Assembly (NCBI GenBank): GCA_947253875.1
Contig: CAMYAM010000004.1
Span: 1-64,000, forward strand
DNA: 64,000 nucleotides
Reading direction: 5' to 3'
From: an uncultured Fastidiosipila sp.
Lineage (GTDB): Bacteria > Bacillota > Clostridia > Saccharofermentanales > Fastidiosipilaceae
The position numbers were made by a program, and so were the translations under genes. This document shows, in pieces, positions 27,000 through 35,225 of the stretch. The first letter of the stretch is position 1; each line of letters begins with the position of its first letter. Under the pieces are notes generated by a model that had not been told where the DNA came from, ran no database searches, and saw only the letters and a list, made by a program, of their open reading frames with translations.

Positions 27000-27874
27000 T
27001 ATTCTGTTGCTTCCTTTTTATTACTATTTCCGTTATTTTCGTCATTAATGCTATTTTTATCACTAGCATTAACTCCTTTATTTTTACTTAAAATTATATC
27101 TGCAAAAGCTTGCTTTTGTGTGGCTATTATTTCATTACTTTTTAATAGTTCTAATACAGCTAAGAAACCTGTTAATAGCTCAGCTTTTGATTCACTCTTT
27201 GAATATAATTTATTAAAGTTTATGACTGTATGATTATTAAGCTGAACGTTAAGATTATTTATTTGATCTAATATGGATAAATGCTTACGCTTAACAATAT
27301 AGTTAATCTTTTCACTTAAATCTTGATAACGTGCTTGATTTCTTGCTGCAATATTTTGAACCGCCTCATCAAACCTAAACGATTTAAACTCGCTTTCATT
27401 AGCATAAAAAACGGTTCTATCTTTTACTTCTATGCCCAACTCATGATCTGGGAGGCGCTTTCTAAAAACAACTCCTGAAAAACGTTCTTCTCTTTCTTCT
27501 AATTCTTTTGCAATAAGCTTGCAGCGTCTATAAAGCAATAACTTCCATACCAACTCATCTCTTGGATCTTCTGAGCTACTTTCATCCTTGTATGATGGTA
27601 AAATCATCTTAGATTTAATCTGTACTAAATCACTTGCTACAGCAAGAAAATCAGCTATATTATTTAGATCTATTTCAGATAAAGAAGTTAAGTATTCTAA
27701 ATACTGGTTAGTTAACTCAGCTATAGGTATGTCAAAAAGATCTATTTCATTCTTGTCGATTAAATATAACAAAAGATCTAAAGGTCCAGAAAAATCTCCT
27801 AGATGAAGTTCTGGGCCTTTAGTTTCATTTCCAACTATATTCATGACATTTTTCTTATTATCTAAATCTGACAT
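26999..27874 (-). CDS. scpA: Segregation and condensation protein A
   Basis: Protein of 291 aa, the kleisin of the Smc-ScpAB condensin. The N-terminal signature LGDFSGPLDLLLYLIDKNEIDLFDIPI (about residues 22-48) is clear, followed by the FLAVASDLVQIKSKMILP helix. A winged-helix end with ELLTGFLAVLELLKSNEI binds Smc. The last 25 residues are Asn/Lys-rich and disordered. It is the first gene of scpA-scpB-cmk-plsC; the S1 gene follows after about 160 bases. Confidence 0.96.
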   Translation of the reverse strand: MSDLDNKKNVMNIVGNETKGPELHLGDFSGPLDLLLYLIDKNEIDLFDIPIAELTNQYLEYLTSLSEIDLNNIADFLAVASDLVQIKSKMILPSYKDESSSEDPRDELVWKLLLYRRCKLIAKELEEREERFSGVVFRKRLPDHELGIEVKDRTVFYANESEFKSFRFDEAVQNIAARNQARYQDLSEKINYIVKRKHLSILDQINNLNVQLNNHTVINFNKLYSKSESKAELLTGFLAVLELLKSNEIIATQKQAFADIILSKNKGVNASDKNSINDENNGNSNKKEATE

Positions 27875-27935
27875 CTCTTCCTTAATTTAACAACTATGAT
27901 AATTCTCAAACTTCATGGGACTCAAGTTGTTTAGA

Positions 27936-28652
27936 TTAGCCAACAATTAATCTAAAAATCCATGTTGTTAGCTCTTTAAATGGCCATTCTATTAAACTTA
28001 CAATTGGTGTAATAATCTTTCCTAAAAACAATGAAAACGGTCCATTAAAGAAGACTATAACCAATAACAAAACAAAGCCTATATTTCTTGAATTTTTGTT
28101 AATGATATAACTCCATTTGTCTGGCAGGAAGCGATTCGCTAACTCAAAACCATCTAGTGGAGGTATAGGTAATAGGTTAAATACTGCTAAGTTAACATTT
28201 AAAAATAGTAATGAGTAATTAATGTGCTGTAAGGTCTTAAATAAAGTTAAGCCAAACAATGATATTTCCACAGAATTAAGCATCAAAATATTGTATAAAA
28301 GTATTAATGTGTAAAACAATGCTGCTGAGATAACAGCCAAAATTAAGTTAAATGTAATTCCCGCTAAACTTACCCAGAGCATAGCATTTTTACGATTAAC
28401 ATCTCTTCTAAAATTATTAGAGTTTACTGGTACTGGCTTACCCCAAGCTACCGGCGCACCAAAAAGAATTAACATCAATCCTATAGGCTCAAAATGTTTA
28501 AGAGGATTAAGAGTGATTCGACCAGCTCTAAGAGCAGTCTCATCACCCATTCTGTAAGCAAAGTATGCATGAGCCCATTCATGGACACTAATTGATAAAA
28601 ACAATACAAATAAACCTATTAAATATGAACTCAAATCAAAATTATTAAACAT
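27936..28652 (-). CDS. Site-2 protease family membrane metallopeptidase (M50)
   Basis: Protein of 238 aa, mostly hydrophobic with about six membrane helices. The zinc motif HEWAH is in the first third (ISVHEWAHAYFAYRMGD), and the third ligand region NLLPIPPLDGF lies near residue 165. This is the compact M50 type (YwhC/Rip-like) without a PDZ domain. Such proteases cut substrates inside the membrane, but the target of this small group is generally unknown. It lies between ileS and scpA with its own AGAGGG ribosome site. Confidence 0.92.
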   Translation of the reverse strand: MFNNFDLSSYLIGLFVLFLSISVHEWAHAYFAYRMGDETALRAGRITLNPLKHFEPIGLMLILFGAPVAWGKPVPVNSNNFRRDVNRKNAMLWVSLAGITFNLILAVISAALFYTLILLYNILMLNSVEISLFGLTLFKTLQHINYSLLFLNVNLAVFNLLPIPPLDGFELANRFLPDKWSYIINKNSRNIGFVLLLVIVFFNGPFSLFLGKIITPIVSLIEWPFKELTTWIFRLIVG

Positions 28653-28721
28653 CTATACCCTCTATTAATAAAAATCTATGTTTTGGTTTTCATTACTTAA
28701 GCCAAAGACTTTCCTTTAAGC

Positions 28722-31700
28722 TTAGGAAATTCTCTCTACACCTAAGAATGTTTCTTCACCATTAATATCAACTCGAATAGAACTCTCAATCTTGCTTTCT
28801 TCTAATTCTGTTGCGAGCACGTCAGCCTTTAACTCCTCAGCATACTGATTTATCGCTCCTAGAACTTTATCAGTTCCAGCAATGTATAATTTAATTCTAT
28901 CAGTTACTTCAAATCCTGAATCTTTTCTTAGATTTTGCACCTTAGAAACAATCTCTCTTATGTAGCCACGTTTAATCAAATCTTCATCTAAGTTTAAATC
29001 AAGAGCTAAATTTATTATTGGACTTGTTTCAATCTGATAGCCTGTAATATTATTGGCTTCTACTTCTAAATCTTCTTCAACTAAATCAAATTCTTCTCCA
29101 TCAATTTCTACTTTAATGTAACCAGTCTCTTGCAACTCTTTCCAAGCTTTATCACCATCAAGATTTTCTAGAACTTGTTTAGCTGCAGGAATTCTTGATC
29201 CTATTTTCTTACCTAGAACCCTAAAGTTAGGTTTAAATGAATAAGTAGTTAAAGACTCTAAACTATCAACATAATCAATTTCATCTACATTTATTTCTTC
29301 GGTTAAAACTTTTGATAGTTCTTCATCAAAAGCTTTAATGCCAGTGATCAGTACTCTTGACAATGGTTGACGGTTCTTGATGCCTGAATCATTACGAGCC
29401 GCTCTTCCCAATTGAACACTATCTATCAATAACTCCATTGAATCTACAAGTTCTTGGTTAGCCCAATCCTGATTCACTTCTGGGTATGAACACAAGTGAA
29501 CACTCTCAGGTGCTTCTGAATTAGTTGTCTTAACAACAAATTGATAAATTTCTTCTGCTAAGAATGGTGTAAATGGTGCTACTAATCTAGCTACTTGCTC
29601 TAAAGCTGTATAAAGAGTCATGTACGCATTGATCTTATCTTCTTCCATTTCACCAACCCAGAAACGCTCTCTACAACGTCTTACATACCAGTTACTTAAC
29701 TCATCAGCAAATTTCTCCATGAGTCTTGCTGCACCTGTAATATCCATATCTTTGTTAGAAAGCTTTTCATCAACACTTGCAACTAATTCTGTTAATTTAG
29801 CTAATAACCATCTATCCATAACTGGCAGTTTTGAATACTCTAATTCGTAAGCACATGGATCAAATTTATCAATATCTGCATACATTGTATAGAATGCTAG
29901 AGTATTCCAAATTGTTGCCATAAACTTACGCATTCCCTCAGTAACAGATTCTGAGCTAAATCTACTTGGTAGCCAAGGATTTGAGTTCGTATAGAAATAC
30001 CAACGTACAGCATCAGTTCCTTGAGCATCCAGTACTGACCAAGGGTCTACAACATTACCTAGGTGCTTACTCATTTTACGACCATTTTCATCTTGTACTA
30101 GCCCCATAACCAATACACTCTCATATGGTGTTTTGTTAAATAATAATGTACTAATTGCCATTAATGAGTAGAACCAACCTCTAGTTTGGTCTTCTGCTTC
30201 TGAAATAAAACCAGCTGGAAAATTAGCTTCAAACTTATCTTTGTTTTCAAAAGGATAATGATATTGAGCAAAAGGCATTGAACCAGAATCAAACCAAACA
30301 TCCATAACCTCAGGTGTTCTTGTCATCTTATTATTACAATCAGGACAATTAACAGTTATATCATCAATATATGGTTTATGTAACTCTATATCTGCACTTG
30401 CATCTGGAGATAGTTTAAGTAATTCTTCAATTGATCCAACACAATGATACTTGTCACATGACTTACATTCCCAGATAGGCAGAGGAGTTCCCCAGAATCT
30501 CTCTCTAGAAATATTCCAATCTACAACATTATCTAAGAAATTACCAAATCTTCCTGTTTTAACAGTCTCAGGCATCCATGTAACCTTGTCATTATTTGCT
30601 AATAAGTTCTCTCTGACCTTTGTCATCTCAATGAACCATTCATCCCTAGCATAATAAATCAATGGGGTTGAACATCTCCAACAATGTGGATAGTTATGCT
30701 TATACTTTTCACTTCTTAATAATGAGTTATCTTCAAATAATTTTGTCAAAACTCCTGCATCTGCATCTTTTACCCATTGACCAGCAAAATCTGTAACGTC
30801 TTCGGTCATTTTACCTTCTGAGTCAACTAATTGAACAAATGCAAGATCAAATTTTTTACCAACTTTAGAGTCATCTTCACCAAATGCTGGTGCTGTATGT
30901 ACTATACCAGTACCATCACTCAAAGTTACATAGTCAGCTTCACAAACTACAAAAGCTTTTTTATCGGCTTGCTCAGCAACTGTTTTGTTTGCATATGGAA
31001 GAATAGGTTCATATTCTTTGCCCACTAATTCTTCACCTTTAAATCTAGCAACAATCTTATATGAGCCTTCACCAAATACTGAATCAGCTAAAGCTTCAGC
31101 AACATAATATTTTGTGCCTGCTGCCAATGCAGATTCGGAACCTCTATGATTATGCTCTACAGCTGTTTCATTTAATTCAATTAATACGTAGTCGAAGTTT
31201 TTATTAACTGTCAATGCAACGTTAGAAGGTAAGGTCCATGGAGTTGTAGTCCAAGCTGAGAACCAGTTATCTTCACCTTTAACTTTAAATCTTACAAAAG
31301 CTGAAACATCTTTTACTTCTTTATATCCTTGTGCTACTTCATGACTCGATAAAGCTGTACCACAACGTGCACAATAAGGGACAACTCTAAAACCTCTATA
31401 CAATAAATCTTTATCCCAGATTTGCTTAATTGCCCACCACTCGGATTCAATAAATTTATTATCATATGTGATATATGGATTTTTCATGTCTGCAGAGTAA
31501 GCCAAGCGATTTGACAGTTGTTCCCATTCATCTTGGTATTTCCAAACACTTTCTTTACACTGCTTAATGAAATCCTCTACACCATATTTAACGATGTCTT
31601 CTTTTCCATCCAGCCCTAAGCGCTTTTCTACTTCTATCTCAACTGGAAGTCCATGAGTATCCCAACCTGCTTTAAACTCAACATGATAACCTTTCATTCT

Positions 31701-31916
31701 TCTATATCTTGGAACTAAATCTTTAATTGATCTAGTCAATACATGTCCAATGTGAGGTTTACCATTTGCTGTTGGAGGCCCATCATAGACGGTATAACTT
31801 GGCCCATCTGAATTCATGTTTTCTAATTTTTCTTGAATATTATTTTCTTTCCAAACTTTTTGGATAGCTAATTCTCTTTCCTTAAAGTTTAAATCAGAAT
31901 TTATTTTTTTATACAT
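28722..31916 (-). CDS. ileS: Isoleucyl-tRNA synthetase, long (IleS2-like) type
   Basis: Protein of 1064 aa, in the size range of the eukaryote-like IleS2 class rather than the roughly 920-residue IleS1. Class I motifs are present: PTANGKPHIGH (HIGH) near residue 50 and KMSKHLGN (KMSKS). The stretch MDVWFDSGSMPFAQ and the C-terminal layout also look IleS2-like. That class is typically resistant to mupirocin; this is inference. The start is taken at the ATG at 31916 with GGGAGAG before it. The frame running upstream to 32039 reads through the T-box and is not coding. Expression is under the T-box leader. Confidence 0.96.
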   Translation of the reverse strand: MYKKINSDLNFKERELAIQKVWKENNIQEKLENMNSDGPSYTVYDGPPTANGKPHIGHVLTRSIKDLVPRYRRMKGYHVEFKAGWDTHGLPVEIEVEKRLGLDGKEDIVKYGVEDFIKQCKESVWKYQDEWEQLSNRLAYSADMKNPYITYDNKFIESEWWAIKQIWDKDLLYRGFRVVPYCARCGTALSSHEVAQGYKEVKDVSAFVRFKVKGEDNWFSAWTTTPWTLPSNVALTVNKNFDYVLIELNETAVEHNHRGSESALAAGTKYYVAEALADSVFGEGSYKIVARFKGEELVGKEYEPILPYANKTVAEQADKKAFVVCEADYVTLSDGTGIVHTAPAFGEDDSKVGKKFDLAFVQLVDSEGKMTEDVTDFAGQWVKDADAGVLTKLFEDNSLLRSEKYKHNYPHCWRCSTPLIYYARDEWFIEMTKVRENLLANNDKVTWMPETVKTGRFGNFLDNVVDWNISRERFWGTPLPIWECKSCDKYHCVGSIEELLKLSPDASADIELHKPYIDDITVNCPDCNNKMTRTPEVMDVWFDSGSMPFAQYHYPFENKDKFEANFPAGFISEAEDQTRGWFYSLMAISTLLFNKTPYESVLVMGLVQDENGRKMSKHLGNVVDPWSVLDAQGTDAVRWYFYTNSNPWLPSRFSSESVTEGMRKFMATIWNTLAFYTMYADIDKFDPCAYELEYSKLPVMDRWLLAKLTELVASVDEKLSNKDMDITGAARLMEKFADELSNWYVRRCRERFWVGEMEEDKINAYMTLYTALEQVARLVAPFTPFLAEEIYQFVVKTTNSEAPESVHLCSYPEVNQDWANQELVDSMELLIDSVQLGRAARNDSGIKNRQPLSRVLITGIKAFDEELSKVLTEEINVDEIDYVDSLESLTTYSFKPNFRVLGKKIGSRIPAAKQVLENLDGDKAWKELQETGYIKVEIDGEEFDLVEEDLEVEANNITGYQIETSPIINLALDLNLDEDLIKRGYIREIVSKVQNLRKDSGFEVTDRIKLYIAGTDKVLGAINQYAEELKADVLATELEESKIESSIRVDINGEETFLGVERIS

Positions 31917-31950
31917 AATACTCTCCCAATTTTTATTATTTTTAGGCAGA

Positions 31951-31977
31951 AAAAAACGCCCCAACATCGGAACGCCT
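31951..31977 (-). terminator. T-box regulated terminator before ileS
   Basis: On the minus strand CGTTCC pairs with GGGGCG (with two G-U pairs) around a 6-nt loop and runs into TTTTTTT. The sequence follows the T-box antiterminator element directly, so it is the terminator arm of the switch. Confidence 0.8.
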
Positions 31978-31989
31978 AAATAAATTAAG

Positions 31990-32221
31990 CGTGGTACCAC
32001 CCGATTATTTCCGGCGCTCACATAAACGTTCAGAAACACTCATCAGTGATAACGGTACAGCCTCTACAGGTATTACCGGTCAAAGCTAATTGGCATAAAT
32101 ATATCCCTTTCACCTTGACTACTCGTGGATGATCTTCATCCTAAACTAGATATCGATATTCCAGCTACATCGACTCTCTGTATTCATCGTCTAGAATTAC
32201 TCTTCCAGTCATCGTATTTAA
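31990..32221 (-). promoter_or_regulatory. T-box riboswitch of ileS, specifier AUC
   Basis: The T-box core GGGTGGTACCACG is at 31990-32002 on the minus strand; it base-pairs with the CCA end of uncharged tRNA. In stem I, TCGAT/ATCGA forms the upper helix and CTAGAC/GTTTAG the lower one. The loop strand between them reads TATCTA, with the specifier ATC (32149-32151), an isoleucine codon. An AGAGAG stretch sits in the opposite strand. Uncharged tRNA-Ile should favour the antiterminator and let ileS be made. Together with its promoter and the znuA terminator it fills the 458-base gap between ileS and the zinc-binding gene. Confidence 0.93.
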
Positions 32222-32226
32222 GCTAA

Positions 32227-32255
32227 ATTCTAGCTTTTAAAAGAAATATAGTCAA
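32227..32255 (-). promoter_or_regulatory. Promoter of the ileS T-box transcript
   Basis: TTGACT (32250-32255), a 17-base spacer and TAGAAT (32227-32232) on the minus strand, ending just before the start of T-box stem I. Confidence 0.85.
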
Positions 32256-32307
32256 GTGCTTTTGCATTTTAACAATTGTTCTAAGTGCGATTAAAATTAC
32301 AAAATAA

Positions 32308-32348
32308 AAACTCTAGTAACTACAAAATGCAGATATATACTAGAGTTT
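32308..32348 (-). terminator. Terminator of the zinc-binding lipoprotein gene
   Basis: An 11-bp perfect stem AAACTCTAGTA (32308-32318) / TACTAGAGTTT (32338-32348) with a wide 19-nt loop. On the minus strand it is followed by TTTATTTTGT, 27 bases past the gene. Confidence 0.8.
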
Positions 32349-32374
32349 ATATAAATTACGTTATTAGATTACAA

Positions 32375-33448
32375 CTATTTGGATTGATTATTTACACAGA
32401 GATTTTCTAAGTTTCTCTCCATCTTAGTAAAGTAGGTTTCTCCTGCAGCTAATTCAGCTTCAGTTGGTGAATGCATTGTAGTTAATGGTAAAACCTTTAT
32501 ATCCCCTAACTCATTAGCTAATACTTTGGCGATCTTATCACTACCTGCATCATCGAAGTAAATTGCCTTCATATTTTCTGATTTTACTAAATTAACCATT
32601 TCTTTCATTTTTTCAGGATTTGGATCTTGTTCAGTTCCCATTCCTGTTAAGCCATATTGTTTTAGTCCATAGTCTTTTGCTATATATCCGAAAGCTTCAT
32701 GAGTTATAACAAAACTTTTTACATTATTTTCACTTAATTTTTCTTTGTATAGTTTATCTAATTCCTTTAATTTCATGTTGTAATCGTTAAAGTTTTTCTC
32801 GTAAATATCTTTAGCTTCAGGATTCAATTCTACTAATGCATTTTTTATATTTTCAAGCATTTTACTGCTATTTCTTGGACTTAACCATAAATGTGGATCA
32901 TATGTGTGAGTATGCTCATGTTCATGATCATCATGGTCATGGTCATCGTGGTCGTGGTCGTGGTCATCGTGGTCGTGGTCGTGGTCATCGTGGTCGTGGT
33001 CGTGATCATCATGGTCATGATCATCGTGGTCATCATGGTCATGTGAGTGTCCTGGTAATAACTCAATACCTTCACCAGCTTCTACCCATTTTAATTTACT
33101 ACCTTCATTTTCCAAACTCGCTTTAACAGATTCAATCCATTCTTCCATTCCAGCACCTTGGTAAATTAACAAATCTGTTTTTGATAATTCTGCAACTTGT
33201 TTTGCTGATGGCTCCCAGCCATGAGATGCGCTTCCTGCAGGCATAATGTTTATGACATTTGCAGTTTCACCTGTAATTGCCTTAGTAAATTCATACATTG
33301 GATAAAAAGATGTTGCAATATTTAACTTAGTAGAATCATTACTCTGTTTCTCTTTTGATGAACTTGGTGCCCCAGCAGCATTACAAGCTACTAAACCAAA
33401 ACTTAAGAGTAAAGCTAATCCTGCTCTTCCAAATTTTTTAATATTCAT
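32375..33448 (-). CDS. znuA: Zinc ABC transporter substrate-binding lipoprotein (ZnuA/AdcA type)
   Basis: Protein of 357 aa. The signal peptide ends in a lipobox GLVAC, so Cys22 is lipidated and anchors it outside the membrane. It binds Zn2+ (possibly Mn2+) for an ABC importer. Metal ligands of the cluster A-I fold are visible: His76 (SASHGWEPS), the His of DPHLWLS (about 186), the His of THEAFGY, and an acidic residue near the C-terminus. A loop at residues 134-181 is almost pure His and Asp, a typical zinc-scavenging loop. The start is the ATG at 33448 with AGAGGAAG; the longer frame covers the promoter. The permease and ATPase genes (znuB, znuC) are not adjacent, which is unusual. Confidence 0.94.
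   Translation of the reverse strand: MNIKKFGRAGLALLLSFGLVACNAAGAPSSSKEKQSNDSTKLNIATSFYPMYEFTKAITGETANVINIMPAGSASHGWEPSAKQVAELSKTDLLIYQGAGMEEWIESVKASLENEGSKLKWVEAGEGIELLPGHSHDHDDHDDHDHDDHDHDHDDHDHDHDDHDHDHDDHDHDDHEHEHTHTYDPHLWLSPRNSSKMLENIKNALVELNPEAKDIYEKNFNDYNMKLKELDKLYKEKLSENNVKSFVITHEAFGYIAKDYGLKQYGLTGMGTEQDPNPEKMKEMVNLVKSENMKAIYFDDAGSDKIAKVLANELGDIKVLPLTTMHSPTEAELAAGETYFTKMERNLENLCVNNQSK
32942..33004. repeat. Three perfect 21-bp tandem repeats in the His/Asp loop of znuA
   Basis: The unit beginning GTCATCGTGG is repeated three times without change at 32942-32962, 32963-32983 and 32984-33004, inside a longer degenerate tract (32906-33049). Each unit encodes seven residues of alternating His and Asp. 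Such identical repeats can slip, so loop length may vary between strains or be mis-assembled from short reads. Confidence 0.9.
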
Positions 33449-33487
33449 AATTCTTCCTCTTTTCCTTGTTATTATTGCGACCGTTTC

Positions 33488-33495
33488 GCAATTGC
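33488..33495 (-). promoter_or_regulatory. Palindromic operator candidate downstream of the znuA promoter
   Basis: A GCAATTGC palindrome, extending to TTN-GCAATTGC-NAA, sits about 12 bases after the znuA -10 box, between promoter and ribosome site. This position would block transcription if bound. A zinc repressor of the Zur or AdcR type would make sense, but the site does not match a consensus I know. Confidence 0.4.
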
Positions 33496-33506
33496 TAACA
33501 ATGAGC

Positions 33507-33535
33507 ATTCTAAAGCATTTAAAATTTTTAGTCAA
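33507..33535 (-). promoter_or_regulatory. Promoter of znuA
   Basis: TTGACT (33530-33535), a 17-base spacer and TAGAAT (33507-33512) on the minus strand, 59 bases before the znuA ATG. Confidence 0.85.
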
Positions 33536-33571
33536 GCAGCACCATAAAATAAACTTTATATCTTAATTCTT

Positions 33572-34075
33572 TTATTTTCTTCTCTCATATCTATTAAAGC
33601 TATAATTTACTCCAGCCGATTCCGAATACTTACTTTCAGACTTTTCTGCTAATATCCAATCTCCACTTTCATCGAGATTAGGAAAATACCTATCAACATT
33701 TTGATACTTCTTATGCACTTTACTCACATGGCATACATTAACATAAGGAAGTAATTGCTCATAGATTTCTGTACCACCTATGCAAAAAACTTTTTCTCCA
33801 GCGTCTTCCGCTTCTTTGATTTTCTCTATTAAAGATTTAATATCATGGAAAACTTTTGCACCTTCAACCTGTTTTACTGTTCGCGAGAGGATCCAATTTT
33901 CTCTATCTTTTAATACTTTAGCTTTTGGGAAAGTATCCAAAGTTTTTCGACCATAGACTACAACACCATTCTTTGTTATCTGTTTAAAATTTTGGAGATC
34001 TTCTTTTATTCTAATAAGTTGATCACCTGCGTAACCAATTCCCCAATTATCATCAACTAATACAACTATTTCCAT
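33572..34075 (-). CDS. folA: Dihydrofolate reductase
   Basis: Protein of 167 aa, normal length. It reduces dihydrofolate to tetrahydrofolate with NADPH. Conserved parts seen: an N-terminal VVLVDDNWGIGYAGDQLIRIKEDLQNFKQIT block, in which an acidic residue near position 25 (KEDL) binds the substrate, VVYGRKTLDTFP for NADPH, and FCIGGTEIYEQLLP. It diverges in detail from model DHFRs, for example VDDNWGIGYAGDQL where many have ADxNxxIGxxNxLPW. AGGAG precedes the ATG. It ends the comEA-folA stretch. Confidence 0.93.
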   Translation of the reverse strand: MEIVVLVDDNWGIGYAGDQLIRIKEDLQNFKQITKNGVVVYGRKTLDTFPKAKVLKDRENWILSRTVKQVEGAKVFHDIKSLIEKIKEAEDAGEKVFCIGGTEIYEQLLPYVNVCHVSKVHKKYQNVDRYFPNLDESGDWILAEKSESKYSESAGVNYSFNRYERRK

Positions 34076-34090
34076 TATTCACTCCTAAAA

Positions 34091-34777
34091 TCATGTAGTA
34101 ATTAGATCTTTAATCTTATTAAATTTGCTTTCTTTGATACCATTAATATTCATTAACTCATCTTTACTTTTAAAACTACCCGATTCTTTTCTATAAGTAA
34201 TTATTCTTTCTGCCATAGCTTGACCGATACCAGGCAACGTCTTAAGTTCTTCTACACTTGCATTATTTATATTTACTAGTTTATTATCCAACGATTCATT
34301 TGTTGATCCTAGGTTAGTAATCCCACTAAACTTAGTTAATACTTCAATTTCACTATCATTAATATTAGGAACGAAAATATGAGATTCACGGTTAACTTTG
34401 GCAGCTAAATTTAGATAACTTTTCGCTGCTTCTTCAGTAAATCCGCCAGCCATTTCAATTACTTCGTAAACATAGCTGTTCTCTTCAACATGATAAATAC
34501 CTGGATTATTGACTTCACCCGTAATATAAATTGGGTACTTTTCTGCTACTTTTTCTGAAGCGTTAACAATTTCATTTTTTGTATCTGAAGCTATCTTATC
34601 GCTCTCATTATCATCTGTAAGATCTACTTCTTTTTTATTAATAATTTCAGCTCTATTGCCTTCAGCCTTTATTAACAAATCTTCAGAATTATTTTTTCTT
34701 ATAAAAAACAAAACCCCGATTATAAAAGCTGTAATAAATGCTAAATTGCTAACCCAAAACTTGGTACTACTTTTCAT
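34091..34777 (-). CDS. comEA: Competence protein ComEA-like DNA receptor
   Basis: Protein of 228 aa. One N-terminal membrane helix (about 10-26) is followed by an acidic linker, an SLBB domain (IYITGEVNNPGIYHVEENSYVYEVIEMAGG) and a C-terminal helix-hairpin-helix DNA-binding domain (INNASVEELKTLPGIGQAMAERIITYR). ComEA captures DNA outside the membrane during transformation. The usual partner comEC is not in the window. The start at 34777 has a near-perfect GGAGGTGAT; the longer frame has none. Confidence 0.92.
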   Translation of the reverse strand: MKSSTKFWVSNLAFITAFIIGVLFFIRKNNSEDLLIKAEGNRAEIINKKEVDLTDDNESDKIASDTKNEIVNASEKVAEKYPIYITGEVNNPGIYHVEENSYVYEVIEMAGGFTEEAAKSYLNLAAKVNRESHIFVPNINDSEIEVLTKFSGITNLGSTNESLDNKLVNINNASVEELKTLPGIGQAMAERIITYRKESGSFKSKDELMNINGIKESKFNKIKDLITT

Positions 34778-34864
34778 AAAATCACCTCCATGAGACAATT
34801 TTATGAGAAGAGCTCCAATTATAAATTCACAATTAGTAACAAATGTAAACAAGTAGAGTTTAGA

Positions 34865-35212
34865 CTATTTGGCCCATAGCCTCTCTAATTGGTAGAACTC
34901 TCTGGCTTCTTTGCTAAATATATGGACAATCACATCACCATAATCAAGAAGTATCCATTCTCTAGTATCAAAACCTTCACTACTTCTTACTTCCAAGTCA
35001 AAATCTTCTTTTAGCTTAAATTCAACTTCATCAGCTAGAGCTTTAATTTGAGTATTTGAATTACCTGTGCACAATACAAAATAATCTGCAAGTGAACTTC
35101 CAGTAATATCTAGGATTTCAATATCATGGCCCTTTTTATTCTCAAGTGCTTCAACAACAGCATCAGCAAGTTTTTTAATATCTTCTTTAGTTAAAGTATT
35201 TTTATCTAACAT
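34865..35212 (-). CDS. rsfS: Ribosomal silencing factor RsfS
   Basis: Protein of 115 aa, normal length. The family block DITGSSLADYFVLCTGNSNTQIKALAD (about residues 38-64) and the end DYGDVIVHIFSKEAREFYQLERLW are both present. RsfS binds uL14 on the 50S subunit and prevents joining with 30S when nutrients are short. It follows the nadD-yqeK fusion by 13 bases, the same neighbour order as in Bacillus. Confidence 0.95.
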   Translation of the reverse strand: MLDKNTLTKEDIKKLADAVVEALENKKGHDIEILDITGSSLADYFVLCTGNSNTQIKALADEVEFKLKEDFDLEVRSSEGFDTREWILLDYGDVIVHIFSKEAREFYQLERLWAK

Positions 35213-35225
35213 AAGACCTCTTTTC

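Noticed and set aside
31917..32039. N-terminal extension of ileS by 41 residues
   Set aside because: The segment is the T-box terminator and antiterminator. The ATG at 31916 has a good ribosome site and gives the normal IleS N-terminus.
32836..33126. A repeat tract that could be taken for a CRISPR array, and an Arg/Gly/His-rich plus-strand reading frame through it
   Set aside because: The repeats have no spacers and encode the His/Asp loop of ZnuA on the minus strand. The opposite frame is a by-product of codon bias in the tract.
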